A DNA stretch of 64,000 nt from Methylococcales bacterium (GCA_026399075.1 JAPLRR010000030.1:1-64000); one strand, 5' to 3'. Counted from the stretch's first letter, positions 52,011 through 61,816 are shown. The notes: a model not told the origin generated them from the sequence alone. Numbers and translations: made by a program.

Positions 52011-55000
52011 ATGAACACCACCCCCTACATAGGCTTACGTCCGTTTGAACGCCACGAAACCGAACTGTTTTTTGGCCGCGAACAACACAGCGATGAACTG
52101 ATAGCCCGCTTGGGTAGCCATCGGTTTTTGGCGGTTATCGGCAATTCCGGTTGCGGCAAATCGTCTTTAGTAAAAACAGGCTTAATAGCGGGTTTGGAAG
52201 CGGGCTTTTTAGCCACGCCTAGCAGCTATTGGCGCATTGTCGAAATGCGCCCCGGCAACCATCCGTTCAAAGCCTTGGCAGAACAACTACTCAGCGTGTT
52301 GCAGCCCGAACTTGCCCAACACCACACTGCCGCCAGCCTAGAGCAACGCCTACGCCTAGGCTCGCTCAGCTTGCACGAATTGCTCGCCGAATACCCGCCC
52401 GCCAACAACGCCCAATTGCTGATTGTTTGCGACCAATTTGAAGAAGTGTTCCGCTATGCCGAACAAGGCGCAGCCTTAGAAGCGGCCTTGTTTGTGGGCT
52501 TATTGCTCGCCAGCAGCACGGCCTATCCGCTGGCTGCTGAACACATCTCAGACCGCATTTATGTGGTCATCACCATGCGTTCGGATTTTTTAGGCGATTG
52601 CGCCCAATTTGCAGGTTTAGCCGAAGCCATCAACCAAGGGCTATACCTCACCCCGCGCCTGAACAGCCAACAACTGCGCGCTGCGATAGAAGAACCTGCT
52701 TTTGTGTGCGACGGCGACATAGAACCCGCACTGGTTAGCCAATTGTTGGACGATGCCGACACCAACCCCGACCAACTGCCCTTGCTGCAACACAGCCTGA
52801 TGCGCTTATGGAATTTGGCTAATCCCACCAATCCAACACCTTCGCCAATGGGAGAGGGCAGGGAGAGGGTTCCCCAACTCACCCTAGCCCATTACCACCA
52901 ACTCGCTAACGCCCACGAATCTAAACACGAAACCGACGGCCTTAACTTCCTTAGCCTCATCTTATCCAACCATGCCGACGAAGTTTACAACGCCCTAAGC
53001 CCACGCCAACAAACCCTAGCCGAACACCTGTTCCGCCTACTGACCGCACAAGACCTAGAAAAACGCGATACCCGCCGCCCGCAAACCTTGGCAAAACTGG
53101 TCCATAGCAGCCAAAGGCCGTACCTAGAAGTCATCGCCGTGCTTGATGCGTTCCGGCAACCCGGCTGCGGCTTTTTGCTGCCGCCCAGCCAACAAGCCTT
53201 AAGCGAAAACCAGCCCGACACGATTATCGACATCAGCCACGAAAGCCTGATTAGGCATTGGCAACGCTTACAAAAATGGATAGCAGACGAAGCCGAACAA
53301 CTGAAAAAATACCAACGCTGGCTAGATGAAGCCACGCGCCGCCAATACCAAGACGGCTTTACTAACTTATTAGAATCCCCCGAATTGGAACCCGCTGAAG
53401 CTTGGCTAAGCCAATTTAAACCCACAGCAATCTGGGCGGCCCGTTACACCCAAAACACCGTCGAAAGCACACTCCCCGAACACCAAGCCGCTGACGACAT
53501 CCGTCTGTTAGAACACTACATCAGCCTCAGCCGCACAGCCAAAGACCAACAACTCGCCGAGCAACAACACGCCCAACAACAAAAATTAAGGCTAGCGCGG
53601 CGGATTAACCTAGGTGCAGGCTGTGGCTTGCTGATAGCCGCAGGGCTGACCTATTGGGCCATGCAAGAACGCCAACACGCTGAAGATGCAGAACAGCAAC
53701 GCACGACCGAACTCTATCAAGCCCAGCTCACCCACGCCGCCTTATTGGCAAAAGGCGAAGATTACGCCGGGGCAAAAACCATCTTAGCCAAAACCTACGC
53801 ACTCGATAAAACCATCCCCGCCAGCAAACAACACCAACGCAATTTGCTGGCAAGCTTTAGCTCGCTTAAAGGCGGGGCTGCCGAACAAGTGTATGAGGGC
53901 GCGGGTTATCCTTTGTACACGGTTGCCGTCAGCCCCGATGGGCAAACGCTGGCGGCAGCCGGCGAACACGGTACTCTGGTGATTTTTGAGGTGGCGACGG
54001 GTAAGTTATTACAGCGTTTGGTTGGACATGCGACGGAGGGGACGGGGACTGGCACTGATAGCATCAGCAGCATTGCCTACACCCCCAACGGTACACAACT
54101 CATCAGCGCAGGTGAAGATAAAAAAATCATCGTTTGGCAACTAGATGCCCACCACCAGTTTAGCCAACTAACGGCTTGGCAAGCCCCCGATAAAGTATGG
54201 GCTATCGCGATCAGCCCCGATGGCCTGACGCTTGCCAGTGGCGGCGATGATAACAACATCAGCTTATGGGAGTTAACAACCGGCAAACTCAAAAACACCT
54301 TAAAAAAACATAGCAAGACGATTGCTATGCATGGGCTTAGCTTTAACGCGACTGGCGAGTTACTGGCGAGTGCCTCTTATGACGATACGGCGATAATTTG
54401 GCAAGTGTCTACAGGCCAGCCACGCCAGGTTTTACAAAGCCATACGGGTGATGTAAATGCCGTTGCCTTTAGCCCCGACAGTCAAACTGTGCTGACAGGC
54501 AGCGAGGATAAAAGCTTGCGCTTATGGTCGGTAGTCACAGGCAAAGCGTCAGCTATAGTTTTAAACGGGCATAACAACAACGTGTTTGCCGCCCAATTTT
54601 TAGGCAAAGGCGATTATCTGCTGTCAGGCAGTGATGACCGGACACTCCGGCTTTGGGATACCCGCAGTGGCGTTAGCTTACGGCTATGGCAAGGCCATAC
54701 GTCTGGCATAGGCCAATTGGCGACCTATGCCAACCAACTGTTTTCCGCCAGTAAAGATGGCACTGTGCGGCGTTGGGATTTGGCCTTGCCTTATCAACAA
54801 AACCTAGTATTAGCTAATGAAGCTGATAGCGCGGCGATCAGCCCCGACTTAAGCACGGTTGCGGTCGGTTTTGCCAATGGCGGCTTATCGCTCTATAACC
54901 CTGACACGGGGCTGGAGCTTGCGCAGCAAACCTCAGCCCATGAAAATGTGATACAACGGCTGGTGTTTAATTCCACAGGCGAGTTATTGGCATCTGGCAG

Positions 55001-56837
55001 TTTTGACTATATCGCCAAAATCTGGCGGCTTAAGGCGGCTAAGTCAGCATGGGGCTTACAAGAGCAAGCGACTCTTACAGGACATACCGATGCTATCCAC
55101 GGCCTAGCCTTTGCCCCCGATAGCCTCAGCCTAGCCACTGCCAGTTATGATGGCCAGATAGGTTTGTATAACTTAAGCCAGCCAAACCAACCCCAGTTGT
55201 TTAAAGCCCATGAAGGACGAGTTGCCAGCGTCGTATTCAATAACAGCGGCACCCAGCTATTAAGCAGCGGTATAGATGATAGGACCAGCAAATGGTGGGA
55301 TATAACAACCCAGCCCGCCACTTTACTCAGCGAACTGCCTAAAGCTAAGGATGGCATAATGTGGGCCAGCCTAAGCCCCGACCAGCAATGGATTAGCCGG
55401 GTAGGCCGTGGCTCGAATGTTAGCCTGTTCAACACCCAAACCCAGCAGTCCCTCGCCTTAGTCGGGCATGAGCGTACTGTTTGGAAAGCCCTATTTAGCC
55501 CCGACAGCAGCACATTGGCTACGGTAAGCAGCGATGCCACGGTTAAATTTTGGACTACTGATGTAGGCAGTGAGTTGTTTAGTTTGAGGTTGCCGACTAA
55601 CGTCGGCTTTCCGGTTTCGCTATGGGATTTTGATTTCCGTTGCCTAAATGTGTGCCGCGTGGCAGTGCCGCTAACAGCAGGGCGTTTGCTGTTATACCAA
55701 TTTGCCTATCAAGATGCTTTGGATTTTAACCACGACCTTAACGAACAAAAACGCACACGCTTAGTGTTATGGCAAGATTATTTGGCTAAAACCAGCACCT
55801 TGCTACAACAAAATGCCTTAGCCGCCGCACAACAAGCCTACCGCGAAGCCGACACCTTAGGCCAGCCTTTGCTTAAGCAATACCCTGATGACGTGCAAAT
55901 CCAAGAAGCCGCGCAACTAAGTTATCAACTTCAAGAAATATTACAAGAACCGCCAGGCAAGCGCTCTGCCGCCATATCCGCCTATCAGCTGGCCTTGGCT
56001 AATGCAGAAAAAGCACTAAACAATAGTGCGGACAAATCAGCGGCCTTAAGTGATTTACTAACAGTGGCTGACGCTTACAGCAGCGCATTAAGAACCCAAA
56101 ACCCAAAAGCTGATCTGAATGCCTTGCAACAAAAGGTGTTGGCCTTGCCTTTGCCTAAGGCCAGTTTGCTGGTCGCCCGAGCGAAATGGGCCAACCGCTT
56201 ACAGCTACAAGCCGCTGTGGATAAGGATTTGTTGCAAGCCGCTAGCCTAGCCGACCGCACCAATGCCGATGAATTAAACAGCGTAGGTTATGACCTTGCG
56301 ACCTTAAGCAAGCACTATGCAGCCGCTTATCCCTTGCTGAAACAGGCTTATGCCTTAGATCCCAATAATGCCTTTGTGATGGACAGTGTGGCTTGGGTGC
56401 TGCATAACTTAGGCCACAGCCCATTGGCCTGGTCATATTTACAAGCCGCGACCTGCCGGGAAGACCAGTTATCCGCATCAGCCAAAACCGAAGTGATTGA
56501 CCATAAACGTGCGGTGTTATCGGCATTAGGCAAATCAAAACCAGCACCGTCCGCCTGTGAGCAAGTGCAAGTCCAAAACGTGCTGGCGGCTAGCCAAGCC
56601 GAGGCTTTAGGCATTTTAGCGGGTGATGTGTTGCTTAGTTACAATGGCAAAGCCATTCTTAATAAGGATGAATTTATTAAAAGCCGCGAACCAGAAAAAC
56701 CCAATACCGCACCGAAAAAACTTATCGTGCAACGGCAAGGCAAGCCCTTAAGCTTTGCGGTTAAAGCGGGTAAAATCGGGGTAGATTTAAAAGACGTGCC
56801 GATAACCCCACCGCCCTTGCCAGAACACTTGGAGTAA
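52011..56837 (+). CDS. STAND NTPase with WD40 propellers and PDZ-like tail
   Basis: A 1608-residue nSTAND1-type protein. It opens TPYIGLRPFERHETELFFGRE, Walker A GNSGCGKSS (44-52), Walker B LLIVCDQFEE (about 136-145). A membrane-like helix lies near 535-553. Residues about 624-1210 hold 13 clear WD40 repeats plus a weak fourteenth, so two seven-bladed propellers. The C-terminal part has a helical TPR-like region and a PDZ-like GILAGDVLLSYNGKAI. Residues about 273-289 (PTPSPMGEGRERVP) come from an in-frame dispersed repeat. STAND proteins sense phage or stress and oligomerise. The ATG at 52011 fits the family start. Confidence 0.88.
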   Translation: MNTTPYIGLRPFERHETELFFGREQHSDELIARLGSHRFLAVIGNSGCGKSSLVKTGLIAGLEAGFLATPSSYWRIVEMRPGNHPFKALAEQLLSVLQPELAQHHTAASLEQRLRLGSLSLHELLAEYPPANNAQLLIVCDQFEEVFRYAEQGAALEAALFVGLLLASSTAYPLAAEHISDRIYVVITMRSDFLGDCAQFAGLAEAINQGLYLTPRLNSQQLRAAIEEPAFVCDGDIEPALVSQLLDDADTNPDQLPLLQHSLMRLWNLANPTNPTPSPMGEGRERVPQLTLAHYHQLANAHESKHETDGLNFLSLILSNHADEVYNALSPRQQTLAEHLFRLLTAQDLEKRDTRRPQTLAKLVHSSQRPYLEVIAVLDAFRQPGCGFLLPPSQQALSENQPDTIIDISHESLIRHWQRLQKWIADEAEQLKKYQRWLDEATRRQYQDGFTNLLESPELEPAEAWLSQFKPTAIWAARYTQNTVESTLPEHQAADDIRLLEHYISLSRTAKDQQLAEQQHAQQQKLRLARRINLGAGCGLLIAAGLTYWAMQERQHAEDAEQQRTTELYQAQLTHAALLAKGEDYAGAKTILAKTYALDKTIPASKQHQRNLLASFSSLKGGAAEQVYEGAGYPLYTVAVSPDGQTLAAAGEHGTLVIFEVATGKLLQRLVGHATEGTGTGTDSISSIAYTPNGTQLISAGEDKKIIVWQLDAHHQFSQLTAWQAPDKVWAIAISPDGLTLASGGDDNNISLWELTTGKLKNTLKKHSKTIAMHGLSFNATGELLASASYDDTAIIWQVSTGQPRQVLQSHTGDVNAVAFSPDSQTVLTGSEDKSLRLWSVVTGKASAIVLNGHNNNVFAAQFLGKGDYLLSGSDDRTLRLWDTRSGVSLRLWQGHTSGIGQLATYANQLFSASKDGTVRRWDLALPYQQNLVLANEADSAAISPDLSTVAVGFANGGLSLYNPDTGLELAQQTSAHENVIQRLVFNSTGELLASGSFDYIAKIWRLKAAKSAWGLQEQATLTGHTDAIHGLAFAPDSLSLATASYDGQIGLYNLSQPNQPQLFKAHEGRVASVVFNNSGTQLLSSGIDDRTSKWWDITTQPATLLSELPKAKDGIMWASLSPDQQWISRVGRGSNVSLFNTQTQQSLALVGHERTVWKALFSPDSSTLATVSSDATVKFWTTDVGSELFSLRLPTNVGFPVSLWDFDFRCLNVCRVAVPLTAGRLLLYQFAYQDALDFNHDLNEQKRTRLVLWQDYLAKTSTLLQQNALAAAQQAYREADTLGQPLLKQYPDDVQIQEAAQLSYQLQEILQEPPGKRSAAISAYQLALANAEKALNNSADKSAALSDLLTVADAYSSALRTQNPKADLNALQQKVLALPLPKASLLVARAKWANRLQLQAAVDKDLLQAASLADRTNADELNSVGYDLATLSKHYAAAYPLLKQAYALDPNNAFVMDSVAWVLHNLGHSPLAWSYLQAATCREDQLSASAKTEVIDHKRAVLSALGKSKPAPSACEQVQVQNVLAASQAEALGILAGDVLLSYNGKAILNKDEFIKSREPEKPNTAPKKLIVQRQGKPLSFAVKAGKIGVDLKDVPITPPPLPEHLE
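52829..52876. repeat. In-frame GGGAGAGGG repeat inside STAND gene
   Basis: ACACCTTCGCCAATGGGAGA with GGGCAGGGAGAGGGTTCCCC encodes TPSPMGEGRERVP, a sequence well known as a repeat-derived insertion into proteins. It lies between the NTPase and winged-helix-like parts and keeps the frame open. Confidence 0.7.
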
Positions 56838-57060
56838 AACGGCTTTAGACGTTTTACGAGGCAGCACGGCAATTTTTTTCGTTCCCAAACTCTGCTTGGG
56901 AACAAGGCAGACTGTAGAGACGCGATTTATCGCGTCTCCAATAGCGACCCAATTGCTGACGGAAACGCGAATATTACAGACGTGATAATCCAGACGCGAT
57001 AAATCGCGTCTCTACGGTGTTCGTTCCCAAACTCCAGCGCGGCACCCACGTTATGCCGGA
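56829..57060. repeat. Mixed repeats after the STAND gene
   Basis: A partial copy of the 131-bp unit starts at 56829, so the STAND stop codon itself lies in repeat sequence (TTGGAGTAA). GTTCCCAAACTCTGCTTGGG and AGACGCGATTTATCGCGTCT palindromes follow. Confidence 0.7.
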
Positions 57061-57113
57061 AACGCCGCCTTTCGCTTACGCTCAAAACGGCTTATTCCGG
57101 CCTACAACCAGAT

Positions 57114-57578
57114 TTGGAGTAAAACGGCTTTAGACGTTTTACGCGGCGGCACGGCAATGTCTAAAGCCATTGCACTCCAGCAAGTTGTGCGTATGAAACG
57201 CACATGGGTAGCTACCCATGTTTTATCCGAGTTGTAGGTTAGGCTTGGAGTAAAACGGCTTTAGACGTTTTACGAGGCAGCACGGCAATGTCTAAAGCCA
57301 TTGCACTCCAGCAAGATGCGCGTATGAAATGCACATGGGTAGCTACCCATGCTTTACCCGAACTGTAGGTTAGGCTTGGAGTAAAACGGCTTTAGACGTT
57401 TTACGGGGCGGCACGGCAATGTCTAAAGCCATTGCACTCCAGCAAGTTGTGCGTATGAAACCCACATGGGTAGCTACCCATGTTTTACCCGAGCTGTAGG
57501 TTAGGCTTGGAGTAAAACGGCTTTAGACGTTTTACGGGGCAGCACGGCAATGTCTAAAGCCATTGCACTCCAGCAAGA
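57114..57578. repeat. Tandem array, about 4 x 131 bp
   Basis: Copies start at 57114, 57245, 57376 and 57507 (period 131), the last one partial. Each has GGCTTTAGAC ... GTCTAAAGCC and GGAGT ... ACTCC inverted arms plus CATGGGTAGCTACCCATG, an exact palindrome. It occupies the gap between the STAND and SLOG genes. Confidence 0.9.
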
Positions 57579-57664
57579 CGCGCGCACCCTGCGTTGATAC
57601 CTGCGCCTAAGCCAACGCTTGAACCGTATGCGACAATTTGCCAACACAACCAGAGCAAACCATT

Positions 57665-59536
57665 ATGTCAAACAAAACCCAAACCATCGATTACCGCCCG
57701 CGTTTAGCCTTGCAAATCGGCGTGACCGGACACCGTGAACTTAATTTGGATGAAGCTGGCGAAGCGGCTTTGCTGGCAAGTATCAGCTCTGTGCTGAAAC
57801 GCCTCAACGACGCTTATCAGGCACTTGCCCAAACTACCGAAGCGAAGGCGCAATTTAGCCCGCAAGCACCCTTGCCACCGCGTTTATTGTCGCCCTTGGC
57901 AAAAGGGGCGGATAGTTTGGCGGCACGTGCGGCCTTGGTTAATCAGTTTGAACTGCATTGCCCTTTGCCATTTCCCCGTGCAGTGTATGAAGCTGATTTT
58001 GATGAGGCCAGCTTGCCCGTGTTTACCGAGTTATGGGGCAAAGCCAAACGCAGGCTAGAGTTGGACGGGGTGCGGGAACTGGAAGAGCAAGCTTACCGTT
58101 ATTTGGGGCGTTTTGTGTTGCGCCATGCGGATATTTTATTGGCCGTATGGGATGAAATAGATCATAAAAATACGATTGATATGTCGCCAGGGACGGAAGG
58201 CGTGGTGGCTGAGGCCTTACGTGTGGGTTTGCCGGTTATTTTGATTAACCCTAGCCACCCCACCATCATTAAATACCATGACCCGCGTATAGAAGAACAA
58301 GTCTGGCAAGTGTGCGACGATAGCAAAACCGAGGATTTATTGCGCTGGCGTTTGTTGCAGACTGAATCCGCAGCGACAAAAACGAGCCGCTGGGAACGGT
58401 TATTGGGTGTCGAAAACCATTTTTGCTTAGCCTATTTTAATCATAAAGAACCTGGCAGAACCCTGATGGGCAGCGTCTATCGGACGCTATTTGCATGGGT
58501 GGGCAAGCACGATTTCTATCCCCGCAGCATGATAGGCAAGCGCTACGACCAAGATGCCAATGAGCAATGGCATGAACTTGCTGATGCGGCTAAGGCTAAG
58601 CTACCAGTGAGCGACACTACCGGACAGCACTTTATCCATGCGGACAGTTTGGCCAGCCATTACGCCGACCGTTATCGAGGTACCTTTGTGACCACGTTTA
58701 CTTTAGGTGCAGTGGCGGTGTTGCTGGCGCTGTTGGTTGCGCCTTTTAAAGATTTTCATGGACCTGAATGCCTATTTTTAACGGAAACGGATTGGTTGGC
58801 AAAGTTGGTCTCCTTGCTATTAACCTGGGGTGAGCTGGGTATTATCTTATTCATTGCCTTGCTGGTTTTAAATGGTCGGGTTTATAACTTTCACCAACGC
58901 TGGGTGGATTTTCGGCTCTTGGCAGAACGCTTGCGCCATTATGCGTTTTTGACACCGATTGGTGGCGTGTCACATACCGCGCAATCGGTGTTTGATGAGG
59001 ATGATGACCAGGCTTTTAGCTTGGTGGATTGGCTGGCTCGTGCGCTCAGCCGTGCCGAAGGCATCCCCAACGTCAGTTTTAATGCGGATTACCGTAAAGC
59101 TTACCAAGACTTTTTAAAAGCCGTCATTAACGACCAAGCCCAATATCATAAAAACAACCACACGCGTAACCACCGTATCGCGCAAACCTTGCATGGTTTG
59201 AATGTTGTGCTGTTATTTATTATTGGGCTGGCTTGTGTGGCGCACATTTATTTTCACCATTTGGCGGTTTATTCAACCATCATCGCCGCTGTGCTACCTG
59301 CTGTCGGCGCGGCCGTTGCTGGCGTGTTGAGCCAAGGCGAGTTTGAACGGGTCGCCAAACGTTCTAAGGGCATGCACAAACATCTGGAACGCATTATTGG
59401 GCAACTGGACAAAAATCGCGATGCAACGGTTTTAGAACTCGCCGAACAAGCCCAACGCGCCATAGACACCATGAGCCAAGAGCTTTACGACTGGCGGGTG
59501 ATTTTTCGTGGCAAACCCTTGGAACAACACGCATGA
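57665..59536 (+). CDS. SLOG-domain protein with four membrane helices
   Basis: A 623-residue protein. Residues about 14-200 form a SLOG/DprA-like Rossmann domain: ALQIGVTGHRELN (nucleotide loop), LLSPLAKGADSLAARAALV, and ADILLAVWDE with GTEGVVAEALRVGLPVIL. SLOG domains bind NAD-derived or other nucleotide ligands, as in the Thoeris effector ThsA. Membrane helices follow at about 338-359, 386-403, 512-530 and 534-555, with RWVDFRLLAERLRHYAF typical of SLATT-like pore-forming effectors. The ATG at 57665 is preferred to a TTG at 57638. Overlaps the RyR gene by 4 bases. Confidence 0.82.
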   Translation: MSNKTQTIDYRPRLALQIGVTGHRELNLDEAGEAALLASISSVLKRLNDAYQALAQTTEAKAQFSPQAPLPPRLLSPLAKGADSLAARAALVNQFELHCPLPFPRAVYEADFDEASLPVFTELWGKAKRRLELDGVRELEEQAYRYLGRFVLRHADILLAVWDEIDHKNTIDMSPGTEGVVAEALRVGLPVILINPSHPTIIKYHDPRIEEQVWQVCDDSKTEDLLRWRLLQTESAATKTSRWERLLGVENHFCLAYFNHKEPGRTLMGSVYRTLFAWVGKHDFYPRSMIGKRYDQDANEQWHELADAAKAKLPVSDTTGQHFIHADSLASHYADRYRGTFVTTFTLGAVAVLLALLVAPFKDFHGPECLFLTETDWLAKLVSLLLTWGELGIILFIALLVLNGRVYNFHQRWVDFRLLAERLRHYAFLTPIGGVSHTAQSVFDEDDDQAFSLVDWLARALSRAEGIPNVSFNADYRKAYQDFLKAVINDQAQYHKNNHTRNHRIAQTLHGLNVVLLFIIGLACVAHIYFHHLAVYSTIIAAVLPAVGAAVAGVLSQGEFERVAKRSKGMHKHLERIIGQLDKNRDATVLELAEQAQRAIDTMSQELYDWRVIFRGKPLEQHA

Positions 59537-59829
59537 GCGCTTATCTACCCCAGCCGATAGACACCTCGGCTGTCAGCCTAAGCCCCGATATTTTGCAACT
59601 GACCGAACAGCTCGCCGAAAACGCCCATAACCAATGGGCGCAACAACGTTTGCAATCGGGTTGGCGCTATGGTGTTACGCGTGATGATGCCCATAAAACC
59701 CACCCTTGCCTAATCTCTTATGATCAATTGCCCGAATCCGAAAAAGACTATGACCGCAACACGGCTATGGAATCGTTAAAAGCGATAGTGGCTTTGGGTT
59801 ATCGGATTATTAAGGAACCTAGTGTTTAG
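59533..59829 (+). CDS. RyR-domain protein
   Basis: A 98-residue protein made of a single RyR domain. The match is close: NAHNQWAQQRLQSGWRYG, then HPCLISYDQLPESEKDYDR with LKAIVALGYRI. Prokaryotic RyR domains occur with TIR, SLOG and STAND genes and are thought to bind nucleotide derivatives such as ADP-ribose. Coupled to the SLOG gene by a 4-base overlap (ATGA). It probably acts as a ligand sensor or regulator of the membrane effector; the role is inferred. Confidence 0.88.
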   Translation: MSAYLPQPIDTSAVSLSPDILQLTEQLAENAHNQWAQQRLQSGWRYGVTRDDAHKTHPCLISYDQLPESEKDYDRNTAMESLKAIVALGYRIIKEPSV

Positions 59830-60004
59830 GGTGAAATTCCTTCCACATCACCTTCTTTATTCCCGATTAAGGCCGGACAAAAATTTCAGCCTAGCGCTTG
59901 CCATGCCATCCGGCTTTGTTGATTTGCTGTTTGCGCGTATAATTTGGCAATCTAGCCTGAATGTTTTGGGTTTGTTGGTAAATTTTAATAAAGCCGCTCT
60001 TACT

Positions 60005-60418
60005 ATGTTTTCAGCACTTCGCCTTTCCATAGTCATTTTTCTGACGCTGTTGCAATTTATTGCACCGTTGGTACATGCCCATGCGAACGGGCCTGTGGCA
60101 AAACAGGGCTTGCATGTGCCAGGATTGGAAAATTTCAGCGCCCAACAGCACACCGCCCAGGCATTGCCCTTGGATTTGGGGGTAAACGGCGTAATGGTGG
60201 TTGTTGATAGCGGCATTAAACAACAACGGACAGCTTTAAACACCGCCGATCAAACCCCTTATTTCCTGCTTCCGCAGACCTTATCCTTTAGTTCAGCTAC
60301 TGCCCGACAACAAGACACCAACTTTTCCCCGCATCAGCAGGCGGCTGTCCACCACGTTTTTAGCACCGCAAACTCCCCGCGCGCACCACCAACCCATCAA
60401 GTACCCGAGTTTTTTTAG
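60005..60418 (+). CDS. Hypothetical exported protein before the RND operon
   Basis: A 137-residue protein with a signal peptide (MFSALRLSIVIFLTLLQFIAP, cleavage near VHAHA). The mature part has scattered histidines (HAHANG, QQHTAQ, PHQQAAVHHV) and a Pro-rich end. It may be a periplasmic metal-handling accessory of the efflux genes that follow 90 bases later, but the sequence gives no family. An earlier in-frame start at 59822 would overlap the RyR gene and lacks support. Confidence 0.55.
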   Translation: MFSALRLSIVIFLTLLQFIAPLVHAHANGPVAKQGLHVPGLENFSAQQHTAQALPLDLGVNGVMVVVDSGIKQQRTALNTADQTPYFLLPQTLSFSSATARQQDTNFSPHQQAAVHHVFSTANSPRAPPTHQVPEFF

Positions 60419-60508
60419 ACGCGTGGGACGCGTCTGTTTTACAGTACGCCTACCAGCCACCACGTGTGTCTTCACCTAAATAGCGGCCACCGCCGCAATG
60501 GGAGTTCT

Positions 60509-61816
60509 ATGTCTTTTTTTATTTTTTTCAAAAAATACAGCGCCAAGCGACGGCTTTGGCCTGTTGTTTTTTTATCGGCATTCTTGGGTAGCCTACCAGC
60601 CGCCAGTGCCGATATGCCTGCTCTTGCCACCACTACCCCACCCTTGGCGGTAGACCATTTGGATCCTGTAATCGTTGACCCCACCCTGTCCTTGTCCAAA
60701 GTGATTAATTTAACAATGGAAAAATACCCGGACACAGCTTGGCTAGATTCCTTGGAACAAGAGGCGGCGGCGATTGACCAGCGTAGCCAAAGTTGGACGG
60801 CTGGCGCCTCACAAGCCAGCATCGGCTACCAATCCATCGCGTCATTCCGCTTAAATTATGCAACTGCCGCCGTGCAAGTGCCCTTATGGAATTTAGGCCA
60901 ACGCGATGCGCAACACAAATTGGCAAATCAAGCGGAAAGCAGTGCTGAAGCGCAAGCGGCTGACACCAAATTACGGGTTGCCGGTTTGGTCAGGGGCGCT
61001 TTGTGGGATATGGCGTTGATGAAACTGCGTTATGAACAAGCGAAGAGTGAATTGGACATCTATCAACAATTGTTGGACACCATTAAACACCGCGTAGAAC
61101 TAGGCGACCTGCCCCGTGCTGACGAACTGTTGGCGCAAACGGAGTTATTGCAAAAACGTTCGGCGTTTACCTTAGCAGAAGCCGAACTGATGCACTCGCG
61201 TAAACGCTATATGTCCATCACCCAAACCAATAAGGTGCCTGAAAATTTTGAAGAGAATCTGGTGGCCTTAAAAGAAATCCAGCAAAACCACCCTAGCCTC
61301 GTTGCCATCAATAGCCAAATTGAACGCAAACAAGCAGAGATAAATACCCTTAAAGCGGTAGGCTCAGGCCAAACCACTGTAGTCGCGGGCATTTTAAGCG
61401 ATGAAGGGATAGACCAGCGCAGCAATAAAGCCGAATTTTTCAATGTCGGCGTGTCCGTCCCTTTTGGTGGCAGTGACCACACCGCGCCGCAAATTGCGGC
61501 GGTTAATGTGGACTTAAACCGCTTGGTTGCTGACCGCGAACAACTGGTCCGTGATTTGGAGCAAGCCCACCACGAAGCCGAACACAATTTAGAAGTCAAC
61601 CAAGTGGAATTGGGCACGGCCAATGAACAAAAAACCGTGTCTGAAGAATTGTCCACGATGACCAAAATGGCTTTTTCGCTAGGTGAAATTGATTTGATGG
61701 ATTTATTAAAAATCCAGTCCCGAACCCAGCAAGCCATACTCAATGCCAAAGAACGCGCGGTAATGTTGCAACGCGATAAAGCGCTTTATAACCAAGCTGT
61801 AGGAATCATGCCATGA
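60509..61816 (+). CDS. TolC-family outer membrane factor (CzcC/CusC-like)
   Basis: A 435-residue outer-membrane channel protein with signal peptide (cleavage near PAASA). The long helical repeats follow TolC/CzcC: LSLSKVINLTMEKYPD, HRVELGDLPRADELLAQTEL, and a second repeat FNVGVSVPFGG to TMTKMAFSLGEIDLMDLLKI. GGAG precedes the ATG. The stop overlaps the adaptor gene start by 4 bases. Forms the exit duct of a heavy-metal efflux pump. Confidence 0.9.
   Translation: MSFFIFFKKYSAKRRLWPVVFLSAFLGSLPAASADMPALATTTPPLAVDHLDPVIVDPTLSLSKVINLTMEKYPDTAWLDSLEQEAAAIDQRSQSWTAGASQASIGYQSIASFRLNYATAAVQVPLWNLGQRDAQHKLANQAESSAEAQAADTKLRVAGLVRGALWDMALMKLRYEQAKSELDIYQQLLDTIKHRVELGDLPRADELLAQTELLQKRSAFTLAEAELMHSRKRYMSITQTNKVPENFEENLVALKEIQQNHPSLVAINSQIERKQAEINTLKAVGSGQTTVVAGILSDEGIDQRSNKAEFFNVGVSVPFGGSDHTAPQIAAVNVDLNRLVADREQLVRDLEQAHHEAEHNLEVNQVELGTANEQKTVSEELSTMTKMAFSLGEIDLMDLLKIQSRTQQAILNAKERAVMLQRDKALYNQAVGIMP

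Noticed and set aside
51501-57578. Tandem arrays considered as CRISPR
   Set aside because: Units of 141 and 131 bases are direct copies along their whole length; there are no short repeats with unique spacers and no cas genes.
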